Notes under the pieces: model-generated
Told to the model about the DNA's origin: nothing
Databases searched by the model: none
The model's input: the letters and a program-made list of their open reading frames with translations, nothing else
Made by a program: the position numbers and the translations under genes
Source: an uncultured Mollicutes bacterium
Lineage (GTDB): Bacteria > Bacillota_I > Bacilli_A > RFN20 > CAG-826
Direction: 5' to 3'
Length of the DNA stretch: 64,000 nt
NCBI GenBank assembly: GCA_900539595.1
Contig: UQCQ01000004.1
Span: forward strand, 1 to 64,000
Part shown: piece after piece, positions 33,901 through 43,244 of the stretch
Position numbering within the stretch: position 1 is the first letter of the stretch
Layout: every line of letters starts with the position of its first letter

Positions 33901-35232
33901 ATGAATACTTCCATTACCCCCTTAGATCTTGAAGACTTTGAAAAAGACTTAGAAGACCCCTCTTTGCGCGTTGCTCGCCGCGCGATTCACGAAAACGGGA
34001 TCGTCGCCAGTTGCATCAACGACACTAAAATCGCCGAAAACCCAAACGTTTTCTCCATTGAAGTCGATGCAGGAGAAATCACAAATCAACGCCACTCCGG
34101 ACGTTGTTGGATGTTTGCAGGCCTCAACGTCATCCGCACCATCTTGTTTGAAAAATTCGGCGTGAAGAACATCGAACTCAGCCAAGCGTATCTCCAATTC
34201 TACGATAAGCTCGAAAAGGCCAACTTCTTTCTGGAAAAGAACTTGGAACGTTTGGATAAGCCTCTAGACGACCGTGAGGTTTGCTTCCTCCTCGATAGTG
34301 CGATAGAAGACGGTGGGCATTGGACGATGTTCGTGAACTTGGTCCATAAATATGGCGTCATTCCTTCTTCCCTCATGGAAGATGGAGCGGTTTCCCAAGA
34401 TACGACAGACCTCAATCGTTATCTCCATTTTATCCTTGCTAGCGATTTAAAAATCCTCCGCCAAAACAAAGATCTAGGCATGGAGAAATTACGCGAAATG
34501 AAGGAAAAGATGCTAGGAGAAATCCACCGCATTCTCATCGCTTCTATCGGCGTCCCGCCCAAATCGTTCGTCTTCGAATACACGGACAAAGACAACCACT
34601 TTAAGCGTTTGCCCGCCTGCACGCCTCAAGAGTTCTTCTCTACCTATATTCAGGAAGACTTAGACGACTACGTTTGCCTTTGCCACGCGCCCGTCCAAGA
34701 CTATAAACCCTATGTGAAATACGGCTGCAACTTGGTCAATAACGTCGTCGAAGGTGCCGAAGTCAGCTTCTTCAACGTCAAGCTCGAGGAATTTAAGGCT
34801 GCCTTAATCGCCGCTTTGAAAGACAAAAAGCCCGTGTGGTTCGCCGCGGAAGTCTGCCAAGAATCGCTCCGCAAGAAAGGGTATCTCGTCAAAGATATTT
34901 TCTGCCCCGATGACTTGTTCCAAACCCACCCTCAATTAAGCAAAGGGGAGAAGTTGGATTATCGCACCGCCTGTGTCTCTCACGCGATGACTTTTGTAGG
35001 GGTGAATCTCGATGAAAACGAAAAACCCAATCGTTACAAAGTCGAAAATACTTGGGGCACCGAGAACGGCAAAAAAGGCTTCTATATCATGGATGCCGCT
35101 TGGTTCGACGAATATGTTTACGAAATCTATGTTCCGTCCAAATATGTCGATCCGGAATTGGTAGAGAAATACCGTAAGGCCGAGACCATCGAAGTTCCGC
35201 CCTTCAATACCTTCTGGGCCCAATTGGACTAA
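33901..35232 (+). CDS. pepC: C1-family aminopeptidase (PepC/bleomycin hydrolase)
   Basis: 443 residues, normal length. The active-site Cys is in NQRHSGRCWMFAGLN (about residue 70), the His in SHAMTFVGV (about 361) and the Asn in VENTWGTENGKKG (about 382). It is a cytoplasmic hexameric cysteine aminopeptidase. AGAAAGG (33881) precedes the ATG by 13 bases, which is rather far. A clear terminator follows. Confidence 0.95.
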   Translation: MNTSITPLDLEDFEKDLEDPSLRVARRAIHENGIVASCINDTKIAENPNVFSIEVDAGEITNQRHSGRCWMFAGLNVIRTILFEKFGVKNIELSQAYLQFYDKLEKANFFLEKNLERLDKPLDDREVCFLLDSAIEDGGHWTMFVNLVHKYGVIPSSLMEDGAVSQDTTDLNRYLHFILASDLKILRQNKDLGMEKLREMKEKMLGEIHRILIASIGVPPKSFVFEYTDKDNHFKRLPACTPQEFFSTYIQEDLDDYVCLCHAPVQDYKPYVKYGCNLVNNVVEGAEVSFFNVKLEEFKAALIAALKDKKPVWFAAEVCQESLRKKGYLVKDIFCPDDLFQTHPQLSKGEKLDYRTACVSHAMTFVGVNLDENEKPNRYKVENTWGTENGKKGFYIMDAAWFDEYVYEIYVPSKYVDPELVEKYRKAETIEVPPFNTFWAQLD

Positions 35233-35255
35233 AAAAGACAAGCCTTATAAAAAAT

Positions 35256-35290
35256 ATGGGACGGTCTGTAAAGCCGTCCCATTTTATATT
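35256..35290 (+). terminator. pepC terminator
   Basis: ATGGGACGG/CCGTCCCAT stem (35256-35264 with 35274-35282), 9-base loop, then TTTTATATT. Confidence 0.85.
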
Positions 35291-35305
35291 GTCTCTATCA
35301 GCCCT

Positions 35306-35905
35306 TTAAGCCTGCGGGGAAGAGACGAATTGATCCATCATGGAAGATAATGCTTCCAATTGCTTTTGAAGCATAAAACGTCCTTTTTCGGGGTGGCCTA
35401 GCTGAGCGTAGACACGATCTAAATATCCCTTCTCCAACTCCTTGATCGTTTCATCCATGACGTTGTAGCCGCGGCTAACGCCATCCAAGACATATCCAGC
35501 CAAGGAAAAAATTGGACCAAAATAATCTTCTGGCGGAAAGTCAGGGCAGGCGGCGGCGCGGTTCCAGGCATAAAGGTTTATGACGGCATCGCAAATGGGA
35601 TAGCACTCCAAATGTGCCAAATCGTCAGGGTCCCATTCCGGGAAGGAAATTTCACGTCCGTTTTTGAGATTGAGTTTCCGTTTTGCCAGTACATCCATGC
35701 AGGACAAAACAGCAGACTGCCAGGAGGGGCCATCTAGTTGTTTTGAAAGCATGAAAACCGTCACATATAAAATGGAAACTCGTTTCTCTTTTACTGGATC
35801 ATTAAGTTCTAATAAGTGCTCTTTTTCGATGCAATGCGTAAGTAAGCCATACGCTGTGGCAAGTTCTTCCAATTCCTTGGGATCAATTTTAATTTTGTTA
35901 TCCAT
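35306..35905 (-). CDS. Protein of unknown function
   Basis: 199 residues, predicted mostly helical and soluble, with conserved-looking Trp/Cys segments (FPEWDPDDLAHLECYPICD). No family recognised. The -10-like TATACT lies 11 bases before the ATG, and GGAG is only four bases away. It is convergent with pepC and marks the left edge of the AT-rich accessory region. Confidence 0.6.
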   Translation of the reverse strand: MDNKIKIDPKELEELATAYGLLTHCIEKEHLLELNDPVKEKRVSILYVTVFMLSKQLDGPSWQSAVLSCMDVLAKRKLNLKNGREISFPEWDPDDLAHLECYPICDAVINLYAWNRAAACPDFPPEDYFGPIFSLAGYVLDGVSRGYNVMDETIKELEKGYLDRVYAQLGHPEKGRFMLQKQLEALSSMMDQFVSSPQA

Positions 35906-35994
35906 AAGACTCCATAAGTATACGGCACGAATGACGAAGAGTCCTTAGAAGAAAATAACTTTCAATTTTTATACATTCATAGCCATACATTGGG

Positions 35995-36023
35995 TTGAAC
36001 TTTAATCGATATTTTCTTATACT
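35995..36023 (+). promoter_or_regulatory. Promoter of the 36073 gene
   Basis: TTGAAC (35995-36000), 17 bp, TATACT (36018-36023). The leader is about 43 nt with GGAAGG about 15 bases before the ATG. Confidence 0.75.
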
Positions 36024-36072
36024 TTAACCAACGTAAAAATAAATTTTCAGTGGAAGGAAAAAGAAAAATAAA

Positions 36073-37461
36073 ATGGAAGAAAACATCGTATTTATCGATA
36101 CAGAATTCCGATGGGAACCTATGTTTTGCGAAACGTATTCTGCCCTTGCAAATTCGCATGGCGGAATTTTAACATTCGGATATAAAGTGATTGAGGGATG
36201 TAAAAAGTTCCAAGGGCTAAAAAATATAGATGAAATCGTTGATCAAATTCAAAATATTCTTAACGATGCTCAAAAGATAAATAGAAATATTCTCACTCAA
36301 GAAAATTTTATTTACGAAAAAGAATCAGGGAAACTTGGATTAACGTTAATCATTCCGGAAGCGAAACCAGAACAGAAACCGATCATTTATCAAAACAGAG
36401 CCTTCCTAAGAACGGAAACTGGAAATCAAATTTGTAGTGAATCCACCATTGAATCTATGGAAGAAAGCGCAGATGGATTTGCTTCAGATACAAAAGCAAT
36501 CTTGTCCTTAGATGTCACAGTTTTATTAACGGATTCTTTTAAAAAATATCGGAAGAGTTTCCACGAATTCCATAACCAGTGGGTACTAGATAAGGATGTA
36601 GTGTTTTTGCAAAAAATTAGGGCAGCAAAAGAATTAAATGGCCAAATACATCCGACAAAATCTGGACTTTTGATGTTTGGTAGCGATACCTCGATTACAA
36701 GCGTTTATCCGTGGCATTCCCTTGCAATTCGGCTTCTCAATCGCAAATACGAGGGATTAAACGAGTTTATATCCGGCGATTCTAGCTTTGAAGGCGGACT
36801 TTTTTCCTATTTTGAATTTGTTAGTAAAATTGCGGAATCCAACCTTCCAGCTCTAAAAGAACAAAAAAGTCGTGAAGTATTCGAAGAGACGTTAATTAAT
36901 GCTTTGGAAAATATGGATTTCGGATCCAAGTCGCCTTTGCTAACAACCATTTCACAAGACTATTACGAAATAACCAACCCGGGATTAATGGGATACGGGG
37001 CGCAAAACGGGAAATCATATCCTAGACATCCCCTGATTGAAAAATACTTTTTCTTAATCGGCAAAGGGTCGTTAAAAGGCTTAGAGTTCATTCAAACCAC
37101 GCTAAGCGAAAGGAAACTTCCTTCCGCTGAATATCACGAAGAAACGGAAACTCACGTTACAAAAGCCCGTATTTCCTTCAAAGAGCAAAAGAGTTTGCAA
37201 CGATCCATAGAAAAGAAAGAACGTAGCAAAGAGTCCAAAGCCTTTGCTGATTCGATCCGTCCATTCTTTAAAGATGATATTGCTGACTCTCTGGGCGACT
37301 TCTATGTAAAAAACAAAAACGAGGTATTTGGCCGAACTGAAATTTTGGAGGCAACACAAGTCTCTCCGGCAACCGCAACTTCAATTGTTAAAAAATTGTG
37401 CAGCAACAAAAAAATTAAGGCCATAAAAGGGAAAGGGAAAGGGAAATACCGCTTCCGCTAA
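36073..37461 (+). CDS. Divergent AlbA_2/Schlafen-type putative DNA-binding protein
   Basis: 462 residues, clearly richer in A+T than its left neighbours. The N-terminus EFRWEPMFCETYSALANSHG followed by GILTFGY mirrors the AlbA_2 start (E.K....I...I.AFANT.GG.I..G), with some consensus residues lost. The GHKL-like middle (EEALLNAVVHRDY in the 14057 protein) is reduced to EETLINALENMDF. The C-terminus (TEILEATQVSPATATSIVKKL) looks like a winged helix. The last 4 bp overlap the antisense end of the Vsr-Nudix gene. A regulatory or defence-associated role is inferred from the family. Confidence 0.65.
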   Translation: MEENIVFIDTEFRWEPMFCETYSALANSHGGILTFGYKVIEGCKKFQGLKNIDEIVDQIQNILNDAQKINRNILTQENFIYEKESGKLGLTLIIPEAKPEQKPIIYQNRAFLRTETGNQICSESTIESMEESADGFASDTKAILSLDVTVLLTDSFKKYRKSFHEFHNQWVLDKDVVFLQKIRAAKELNGQIHPTKSGLLMFGSDTSITSVYPWHSLAIRLLNRKYEGLNEFISGDSSFEGGLFSYFEFVSKIAESNLPALKEQKSREVFEETLINALENMDFGSKSPLLTTISQDYYEITNPGLMGYGAQNGKSYPRHPLIEKYFFLIGKGSLKGLEFIQTTLSERKLPSAEYHEETETHVTKARISFKEQKSLQRSIEKKERSKESKAFADSIRPFFKDDIADSLGDFYVKNKNEVFGRTEILEATQVSPATATSIVKKLCSNKKIKAIKGKGKGKYRFR

Positions 37462-38411
37462 TTCGGTTTGTTAGCCTTTGATTTTTTCTTAATTTTCTTC
37501 TTATTTTTCGGTGGGAAATACGGCCCGATTACATCTACAAGTTTCCCTTTTTTATAAACGAGATCCAAAGTAAATGTACGAGGTAAATTGGAATCTAACA
37601 AAGGTAAAAATACACGATCACCTTCCCATAATTCCAAATTCAAAATCTGATTTTTCTTAATCCATTGAAGATCGCCTTCATTGCATTCGATGAGATTGCC
37701 ATCGAAGGATAGCCCTTTATACAAATACATTACTTCCGGCGGGTACGCGTCGTTTAAAAAATGGATCTTTCCCAAATATTTCGCCTTTGTTAAATTTAAT
37801 CCAGTTTCCTCTTTGACCTCGCGCTTAACACAATCTAAAATCGTTTCCCCTTTTTCAATATGACCCCCTACGCCAATCCATTTACCCTGATTTAAGTCAT
37901 GGTTTTTCTTTACTCGATGGAGCATTAAATAGGAATCTTCTTTTTCGATATATACCAATGTTGTCAATTCACGAATAGATTGAATCTGATTATAAACCCA
38001 TTTTCTTTTCTCAATAGCCAATAGAATTTTATCTACAACCTGGTCCAGCGTTTTTTCAATCTCATTCCCCCAAAATCTTAAGACCTCATACCCCTGGCTT
38101 TCCAGCTTTCTATTTACCTCTTCATCCCTGGCAATATTACGTTCAATCTTGGGGATCCAATAAGAAGTGTTAGTTTTAATCTTTGCTTTATTTTCTTCAA
38201 AATGAAAACCGTGCCAAAATTCAGAATCACAAAATATAGCAATGCGATAACGCTGCAAAACAATATCGGGATGGCCGTATACTTTGGAAGAGTATAATCG
38301 GTAGCGAATTCCCTTTTTCGTCAAGGCTTTGCGCAGAGTTTTTTCAATTCCGGTATTTTTAGACCGGATATGGGACATTGTGTACGATACAACTGCAGGA
38401 TCTCTAGCCAT
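37458..38411 (-). CDS. Fusion of Vsr-like endonuclease and Nudix (MutT-type) hydrolase
   Basis: 317 residues. Residues 1-135 are Vsr-like: SYTMSHIRSKNTGIEK, GHPDIVLQRYRIAIFCDSEF with the metal-binding Asp, FWHG, and SQGYEVLRFWGNEI. The Cys ligands of the E. coli Vsr zinc site are missing. Residues 145-300 are a complete Nudix domain with box GGHIEKGETILDCVKREVKE followed by ETGL, closest by eye to the 8-oxo-dGTPase-like group that ends TLDLVYKKGKLV. Vsr nicks DNA at mismatches; MutT enzymes cleanse damaged nucleotides. It is the third gene of an apparent operon with a UvrD-like helicase and has no visible Dcm methylase partner. Confidence 0.82.
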   Translation of the reverse strand: MARDPAVVSYTMSHIRSKNTGIEKTLRKALTKKGIRYRLYSSKVYGHPDIVLQRYRIAIFCDSEFWHGFHFEENKAKIKTNTSYWIPKIERNIARDEEVNRKLESQGYEVLRFWGNEIEKTLDQVVDKILLAIEKRKWVYNQIQSIRELTTLVYIEKEDSYLMLHRVKKNHDLNQGKWIGVGGHIEKGETILDCVKREVKEETGLNLTKAKYLGKIHFLNDAYPPEVMYLYKGLSFDGNLIECNEGDLQWIKKNQILNLELWEGDRVFLPLLDSNLPRTFTLDLVYKKGKLVDVIGPYFPPKNKKKIKKKSKANKPN

Positions 38412-38428
38412 AAATAAGGGGTTTGCAA

Positions 38429-38890
38429 TTATCTTCTTTTCTTTTTAATTAGATTTTTGCCAAAATTTGATGCAGGTTTTGCACCTTTATCATCGTTTTT
38501 GCGTTTTTTCTTTTCCTCGCGTTCAAGGGCGTCTTTCGTCTCATCGATTTTATTGCTTAAATCCCGCAAATCCGCCACCGATAATTTTTCCATAATGCGG
38601 GTAAGGCTAGATGATAGCTCTTCAACCTTTGAAATCGTTTTTTGAAATTCCAAGAACACGTTTTCAAAACGAGTAACATCATTTCCAAGGGACTCCATTT
38701 GAGATTGAATGGAAGAGGACGTAGTCTCAACCTTTTCAATCCTAGTAACAAGTTCTGTCTCCATCTGAGAAATGTTTTGATAGGATTCGCTTAATCTTTC
38801 AAGCCCTTCTGCAGCTTTGGCAAAGACGCGATCAACATAGTCTTTTTGAAGGTCATTAGTTTGTTCTTTCTTTTCTACTTCATTAGTCAT
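38429..38890 (-). CDS. Coiled-coil protein
   Basis: 153 residues dominated by heptad-like patterns from about 25 to 125 (LERLSESYQNISQMETELVT, VEELSSSLTRIMEKL), with a very basic tail NLIKKKRR that could contact nucleic acid. No family recognised. It sits 10 bp after the helicase stop and 17 bp before the Vsr-Nudix start, on the same strand, so it is probably an accessory subunit of that set. Confidence 0.65.
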   Translation of the reverse strand: MTNEVEKKEQTNDLQKDYVDRVFAKAAEGLERLSESYQNISQMETELVTRIEKVETTSSSIQSQMESLGNDVTRFENVFLEFQKTISKVEELSSSLTRIMEKLSVADLRDLSNKIDETKDALEREEKKKRKNDDKGAKPASNFGKNLIKKKRR

Positions 38891-38900
38891 AAATATGCTC

Positions 38901-41900
38901 CTATTTTAATGTCAATTTATAATCTTTTAACAACCGAGAGAAATAGAATTTCTTCTCTGCTTCCGTAAAAGTGGGAAGCAGGGTTATATAATCTTGAGAA
39001 AGTATTGTCGTATCAGGAGGATCTGTGAAGAGAGAGTGAAGGAACTGTTTCTTTTCTTCTTCTCCATGTTCTTGATAGTAGTTTCCTAGCAAATGTAATT
39101 TAGTATGATTCAAATATAGCCTTACAGTTTCAGAATAAGGGAGTGCATTTTCGGAAGCCAAAACAAAGCGACGACAAATATCAATTTTAGATTTTGCATC
39201 CTGGAAATCGCCAGCGCGAGAATAAGCCCGAATGGCATCTTCGAATTCATCTCGATTAAAGTGGTATTCTCCTTCTTCCATCCAATGGCTTGGATCAATG
39301 GTTCCTTTGAAGTAGGAAAGCACTTCTTTTTCAGACTGGAGTTTCCGTAAACCAGCAAGCAATTCTTCTTCGATAATACCATGGGCATTCGATTCAAAAA
39401 TCACAATGCGATTTTTAGCTCTGGTTAATGCGACATAGTACCGGTTAAATAGCATGCGATGCAAGGTACTGTGCTTCCCCTTTCTTTCTTCTCCAAGCAT
39501 GGATTCAAAAGTCTTTTTGGAAGAGGAAAAGAAATCAACAAGAACGCAGGAATCCCATTCTCTGCCCTTAGCATTCCCAACGCTTAGGAAAGAATGTTCC
39601 ACGAATTCCGGATATCTTTTTTGATATTTCCTTTGATAATCGTTTCGCATCTTCGCATTGGGGAACAAGAACACACAATCGCGATTCGAAACGGAAACTG
39701 CATTCAAAAGTTTTTCGAAACTCTCCTTGTTTTGAATTAGAGATACAAAGACGTCTTCCTCGTCTTCGCGCTTCGTAACTTCTTGGATCGAATCGACTTC
39801 AGCGTTACGGGCACCGATGGCTTTTCTACGAATTTTGGAGACTTCATTAATGTATCCAACAAGGTTTGGGCCGCTTCGATAACTGTCGTTGAGGTTCGAA
39901 ACATAGAGGTTTGCTTGATTTCCAAAGCATTTCTTTACGATGCGTTTTGCATCTTTGACATCGAAAATCGTCGGATTAATCGCTTGATTATCGTCCCCGT
40001 ATAGATAAAGGTTGAACAAATTCGATGGATATTCGTGGTTGAGCAAAGCGCACACGGCTTCAAATTGAATTTCGGAGAGATCCTGATATTCGTCAATAAC
40101 AATGGCGTCATATCCTTCAAGGTCATTAGCGTCGTTTAGCAATTCATGGGCGAGGCGGTTATCCGTTGTTCTCTTTTGAGTCTTTAAATGGTTTTCATAC
40201 GCCTTTCCCACCTCGTAAATGGCTTGTTTCTGTTCCAAACTAAAGCCTTCTTCCTTTTTCGTGCGTTCAAGAAAGGTGGATAAGGAAAGGATGTCACATG
40301 TTGGATTAACGTCGGTGCTTAAACCTTCTAATACCCCTCGGTAAAAGGAATAACAAACAAGGCAATCATCTTCTTTGCTTCCTTCAAAGCAATTGGCCAC
40401 ACGGCGATATAGGCGATTGTTTCTTTCTTCCAAAAGGCCGAAGAAACGTTCGAAATCGCTTTTGTCGTCCATACAATCCGATTGAGGAAGTTTCAAAGAC
40501 CGGCATAACGTTTTCCAAGTATGGGTCTCCACGTTTCTCGCGTGGAGCTCTTCTAATTTCTTCTCGGCAAAATTCTTGAGGTCTTTTTGATAGGTCAAAT
40601 AAAGAACTCTCTTATTTACATCTCCTAAATCCAGCGTTTCTTTCAAAGATAGAATTGTCTTTCCGGTTCCTGCTGAACCAACGAAAGCGTGCGGCAATTG
40701 TTTTCTAGAAGCCAAAAGAAGTTGATATTGGGTAAGTGAGGGGTAAGCCAGTTCATCAATATGGTTACTTTCATAAGGCAATAAAACCTGTTCGATAACC
40801 ATTTCATCGCGTGTGGCTTTATCTAACCGTAGGGCAATTTCCCCTTGTCGATCATGTTCCTCCGCGCCTTGAGTCAAGTAAACGAACACAATGTCGTTTC
40901 GGTTCAAGCCACGAGAAGAAAATTCATCGCCGCGAAGGAAGAAAACCCGGTCGGTACGTGTTTCCGCCAAATCGTCGAAACGGAATTTTTCAAAACGGAC
41001 GTGTGGAGTAGAAATAGAGGCATTATCGTGCTTTTTTAGATAATCCACCCATTCTTGGTCTTCTCCAAATATTGCAGTTTCGTAGAGCTTGCGAAGGGCT
41101 TTTTCAAAGGGGGCGCGATAAACCTCCGCCCGTTCCTGACAGCATCGCTCAAATTTGCGGGATAAAAACAAACGCCTTCTCGGAGTTTTCCTTAAAGGGA
41201 TGGTTTCTTCCTCCTCTAAAACAGGTTCCGGATCTTCCAATTCTTTTTCCATTTTTGGTTTTTTAACTGGAAGAGGGGTCGTTTCCTCCTTCCGCAGACA
41301 AAGTTCTTTGCTAAAAACGGTTTGGCGGTATTCCTTAATCAAAATACCGCAGGAAGAGATGCAAGATACCAAATAATCGTTCCCTTTAGAGGCAATAACA
41401 ACTGCCTTATCCAAATTGGATTTGGGACACAAAACGAAACTCTGCAGTTCCATGGAACGGTTTAATAAACAGGCGCAAACAATCCAATCTTCCGGATGAA
41501 AGTTCTTAAGCATCTGAAAGACGGGGTCGTTTTTAGGAACGATATTAGGAACAAAATAGCAGGTGGGGTAGAGTTCGAAAAACCGTCTTTGTTTCAATAG
41601 GTGGTTGACCTGCACAAAAGATTTTTCGTCATTCTCGCTCCCTTGACGAGTGAAAAGATAATCCCAGTCGGTATGTCTTCGGTAAATAAAACGTGGTTGG
41701 GTGCGAAACCCGCCTTCCTTGCGTTCTAAATCCAATACCTTTCCTTTGGAGGATTCAAAAGATGCATTTTGAAGTTTGGGGCGTTGGTATTCCTCTTCCT
41801 CTTCTTTCCATTTTGGGGATGAAGCCGGCATTTCCGTTTTAGCAGCAACAGGTTTTGGGGAGGGGGCAGAAGGTTTTGGGTTTAATGAAATTCCATCTAA

Positions 41901-42608
41901 ATTACGTGGTTTTTTCTTGGAATTGCCGGAAAAACTTTTCTTGAAGCTTGTGATATCCAGGGTTTCTGGCTCTTCGATTTTGGCTTCCAACTCTTCTCTT
42001 TTTTCCCATTGAGAACGTCCCAAATCTTTTGGCTTAGAGGATGAGACCGCCTCGAAATGAGGGCGGGCAATTTGCTGAATCGCCTCCATATCCACGTCGT
42101 CTTCCTCTTTTTCTTCCGGGGCTTCCCCTAAATCAATGGGTTTTGATGCGATCGGAGGAGCGGAAAGAGAAACGTTAGCGTCAATCCCTGTGATTTCTAG
42201 ATAATCTTCGATTTCATAAGCCGATTCGAAAGCATCATCTTGAACCTGCAATTTCCCATGGAATTCCACTTGGACAACGGGCTCATTGCCTTTTAAAACC
42301 AAGGCAAAAGAGTGATCTCTACGGTTTAGCAAGAGAAGAGAAATGGGTTCGAAATTTTGATCGGCGATGGAAGCAATCATTGCCCAATCGGACAAACGAA
42401 AATGAACCAATTCGTCTTCTTGCTTCTTATCGGGAATGGAGTCATCCAAGACGCGTTCGAAGTCGGGGGCGTATTTTAAAGAAGTAATCCCAGACAAGGC
42501 ATTTCGCGAAGCCTCCTCAAAGGAAACAGCCACCTCGTCCATCCCATCATAAGGAATCATGGTTTGTTCTTTATCCAAGGCCGTTTTATAGCAAAAAGTA
42601 ATTTTCAT
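38901..42608 (-). CDS. Large UvrD/Rep-like SF1 helicase with long N-terminal region
   Basis: 1235 residues. The first about 600 are unlike known helicases: two apparently related segments (LVHFRLSDWAMIASIADQNF... and NFHPEDWIVCACLLNRSMEL...) and acidic/proline-rich linkers. The helicase core follows: Walker A VGSAGTGKTILSL (about 640), Walker B IVIDEYQDLS, motif III YGDDNQAI, motif IV SYRSGPNLV, and motif VI VALTRAKNRIVIF. A TPR-like tail (YHFNRDEFEDAIRAYSRAG) ends the protein. AAGGAGG eight bases before the ATG supports the start. It leads the operon with the coiled-coil and Vsr-Nudix genes. The role is probably DNA repair or anti-phage defence (inference). Confidence 0.8.
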   Translation of the reverse strand: MKITFCYKTALDKEQTMIPYDGMDEVAVSFEEASRNALSGITSLKYAPDFERVLDDSIPDKKQEDELVHFRLSDWAMIASIADQNFEPISLLLLNRRDHSFALVLKGNEPVVQVEFHGKLQVQDDAFESAYEIEDYLEITGIDANVSLSAPPIASKPIDLGEAPEEKEEDDVDMEAIQQIARPHFEAVSSSKPKDLGRSQWEKREELEAKIEEPETLDITSFKKSFSGNSKKKPRNLDGISLNPKPSAPSPKPVAAKTEMPASSPKWKEEEEEYQRPKLQNASFESSKGKVLDLERKEGGFRTQPRFIYRRHTDWDYLFTRQGSENDEKSFVQVNHLLKQRRFFELYPTCYFVPNIVPKNDPVFQMLKNFHPEDWIVCACLLNRSMELQSFVLCPKSNLDKAVVIASKGNDYLVSCISSCGILIKEYRQTVFSKELCLRKEETTPLPVKKPKMEKELEDPEPVLEEEETIPLRKTPRRRLFLSRKFERCCQERAEVYRAPFEKALRKLYETAIFGEDQEWVDYLKKHDNASISTPHVRFEKFRFDDLAETRTDRVFFLRGDEFSSRGLNRNDIVFVYLTQGAEEHDRQGEIALRLDKATRDEMVIEQVLLPYESNHIDELAYPSLTQYQLLLASRKQLPHAFVGSAGTGKTILSLKETLDLGDVNKRVLYLTYQKDLKNFAEKKLEELHARNVETHTWKTLCRSLKLPQSDCMDDKSDFERFFGLLEERNNRLYRRVANCFEGSKEDDCLVCYSFYRGVLEGLSTDVNPTCDILSLSTFLERTKKEEGFSLEQKQAIYEVGKAYENHLKTQKRTTDNRLAHELLNDANDLEGYDAIVIDEYQDLSEIQFEAVCALLNHEYPSNLFNLYLYGDDNQAINPTIFDVKDAKRIVKKCFGNQANLYVSNLNDSYRSGPNLVGYINEVSKIRRKAIGARNAEVDSIQEVTKREDEEDVFVSLIQNKESFEKLLNAVSVSNRDCVFLFPNAKMRNDYQRKYQKRYPEFVEHSFLSVGNAKGREWDSCVLVDFFSSSKKTFESMLGEERKGKHSTLHRMLFNRYYVALTRAKNRIVIFESNAHGIIEEELLAGLRKLQSEKEVLSYFKGTIDPSHWMEEGEYHFNRDEFEDAIRAYSRAGDFQDAKSKIDICRRFVLASENALPYSETVRLYLNHTKLHLLGNYYQEHGEEEKKQFLHSLFTDPPDTTILSQDYITLLPTFTEAEKKFYFSRLLKDYKLTLK

Positions 42609-42688
42609 GGTACCCCCCTCCTTCCGTCATCCCATTATTCTAACCATAAACCCTGCCCGAAGAAATGACTTTGCAGTATGCTTTTCTC

Positions 42689-43243
42689 ATGTCTTTTAAA
42701 ATCGCCACCGCTAAACTCTGTGACTTCGAAGCGACGAAAAAATGCTTCCGCCGCATTCAAGAAGCCAATCGACTCGAAGGGAAAATCGAATTTCCCTCTT
42801 CTTTGGAGCCAAAGGAAGAAGAATTGGAGGCCGGCCGCATTCTGATTCTAAAAGAACAAGGCCGCGTTTATGGCGGGCTCATCTTTACTCACGACGTGAA
42901 AAAAGCGTTCTTTCCCCATTCCTCTTCTTGGAAAGAACTCGATTCCTTATTAGAAGATTGTGGCAGTACAAGCGAGAGCCTATTAGCCATCACTTCCTTT
43001 TTTATCGATCCTAGTTATCGCCACAAAGGCTTGGGCGGTTTGCTGCTGCAAGATTGGATGCGCCGCTACCCTCAAAGCGACATCTTTTTAGCCTGCCCCA
43101 TCGACCATATGGACGTCGCTCCCTTCTTTCAGAAGAAAGGTTTTCAAATCGGAAAGCCCCTGGATATTTTGGGAATAGGAAAAACCGTTTGTCTCTATTA
43201 TCTCCACCATAGCGATGGGCTTTGCCGAAATCTATTCTGGTAA
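42689..43243 (+). CDS. GNAT-family N-acetyltransferase
   Basis: 184 residues. Motif A is ITSFFIDPSYRHKGLGGLLL with the acetyl-CoA pyrophosphate loop RHKGLGG, and motif B is around VAPFFQKKGF. The acceptor is unknown. ATG 42689 is used rather than 42665: TATGCT ends six bases upstream and no ribosome site exists. It converges with the ABC exporter gene with one base between the stops. Confidence 0.82.
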   Translation: MSFKIATAKLCDFEATKKCFRRIQEANRLEGKIEFPSSLEPKEEELEAGRILILKEQGRVYGGLIFTHDVKKAFFPHSSSWKELDSLLEDCGSTSESLLAITSFFIDPSYRHKGLGGLLLQDWMRRYPQSDIFLACPIDHMDVAPFFQKKGFQIGKPLDILGIGKTVCLYYLHHSDGLCRNLFW

Positions 43244-43244
43244 T

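Noticed and set aside
37458..38411. Vsr as part of a Dcm restriction-modification system
   Set aside because: No cytosine-5 methyltransferase motif is seen in any neighbouring gene, so the usual Dcm-Vsr pairing cannot be claimed.
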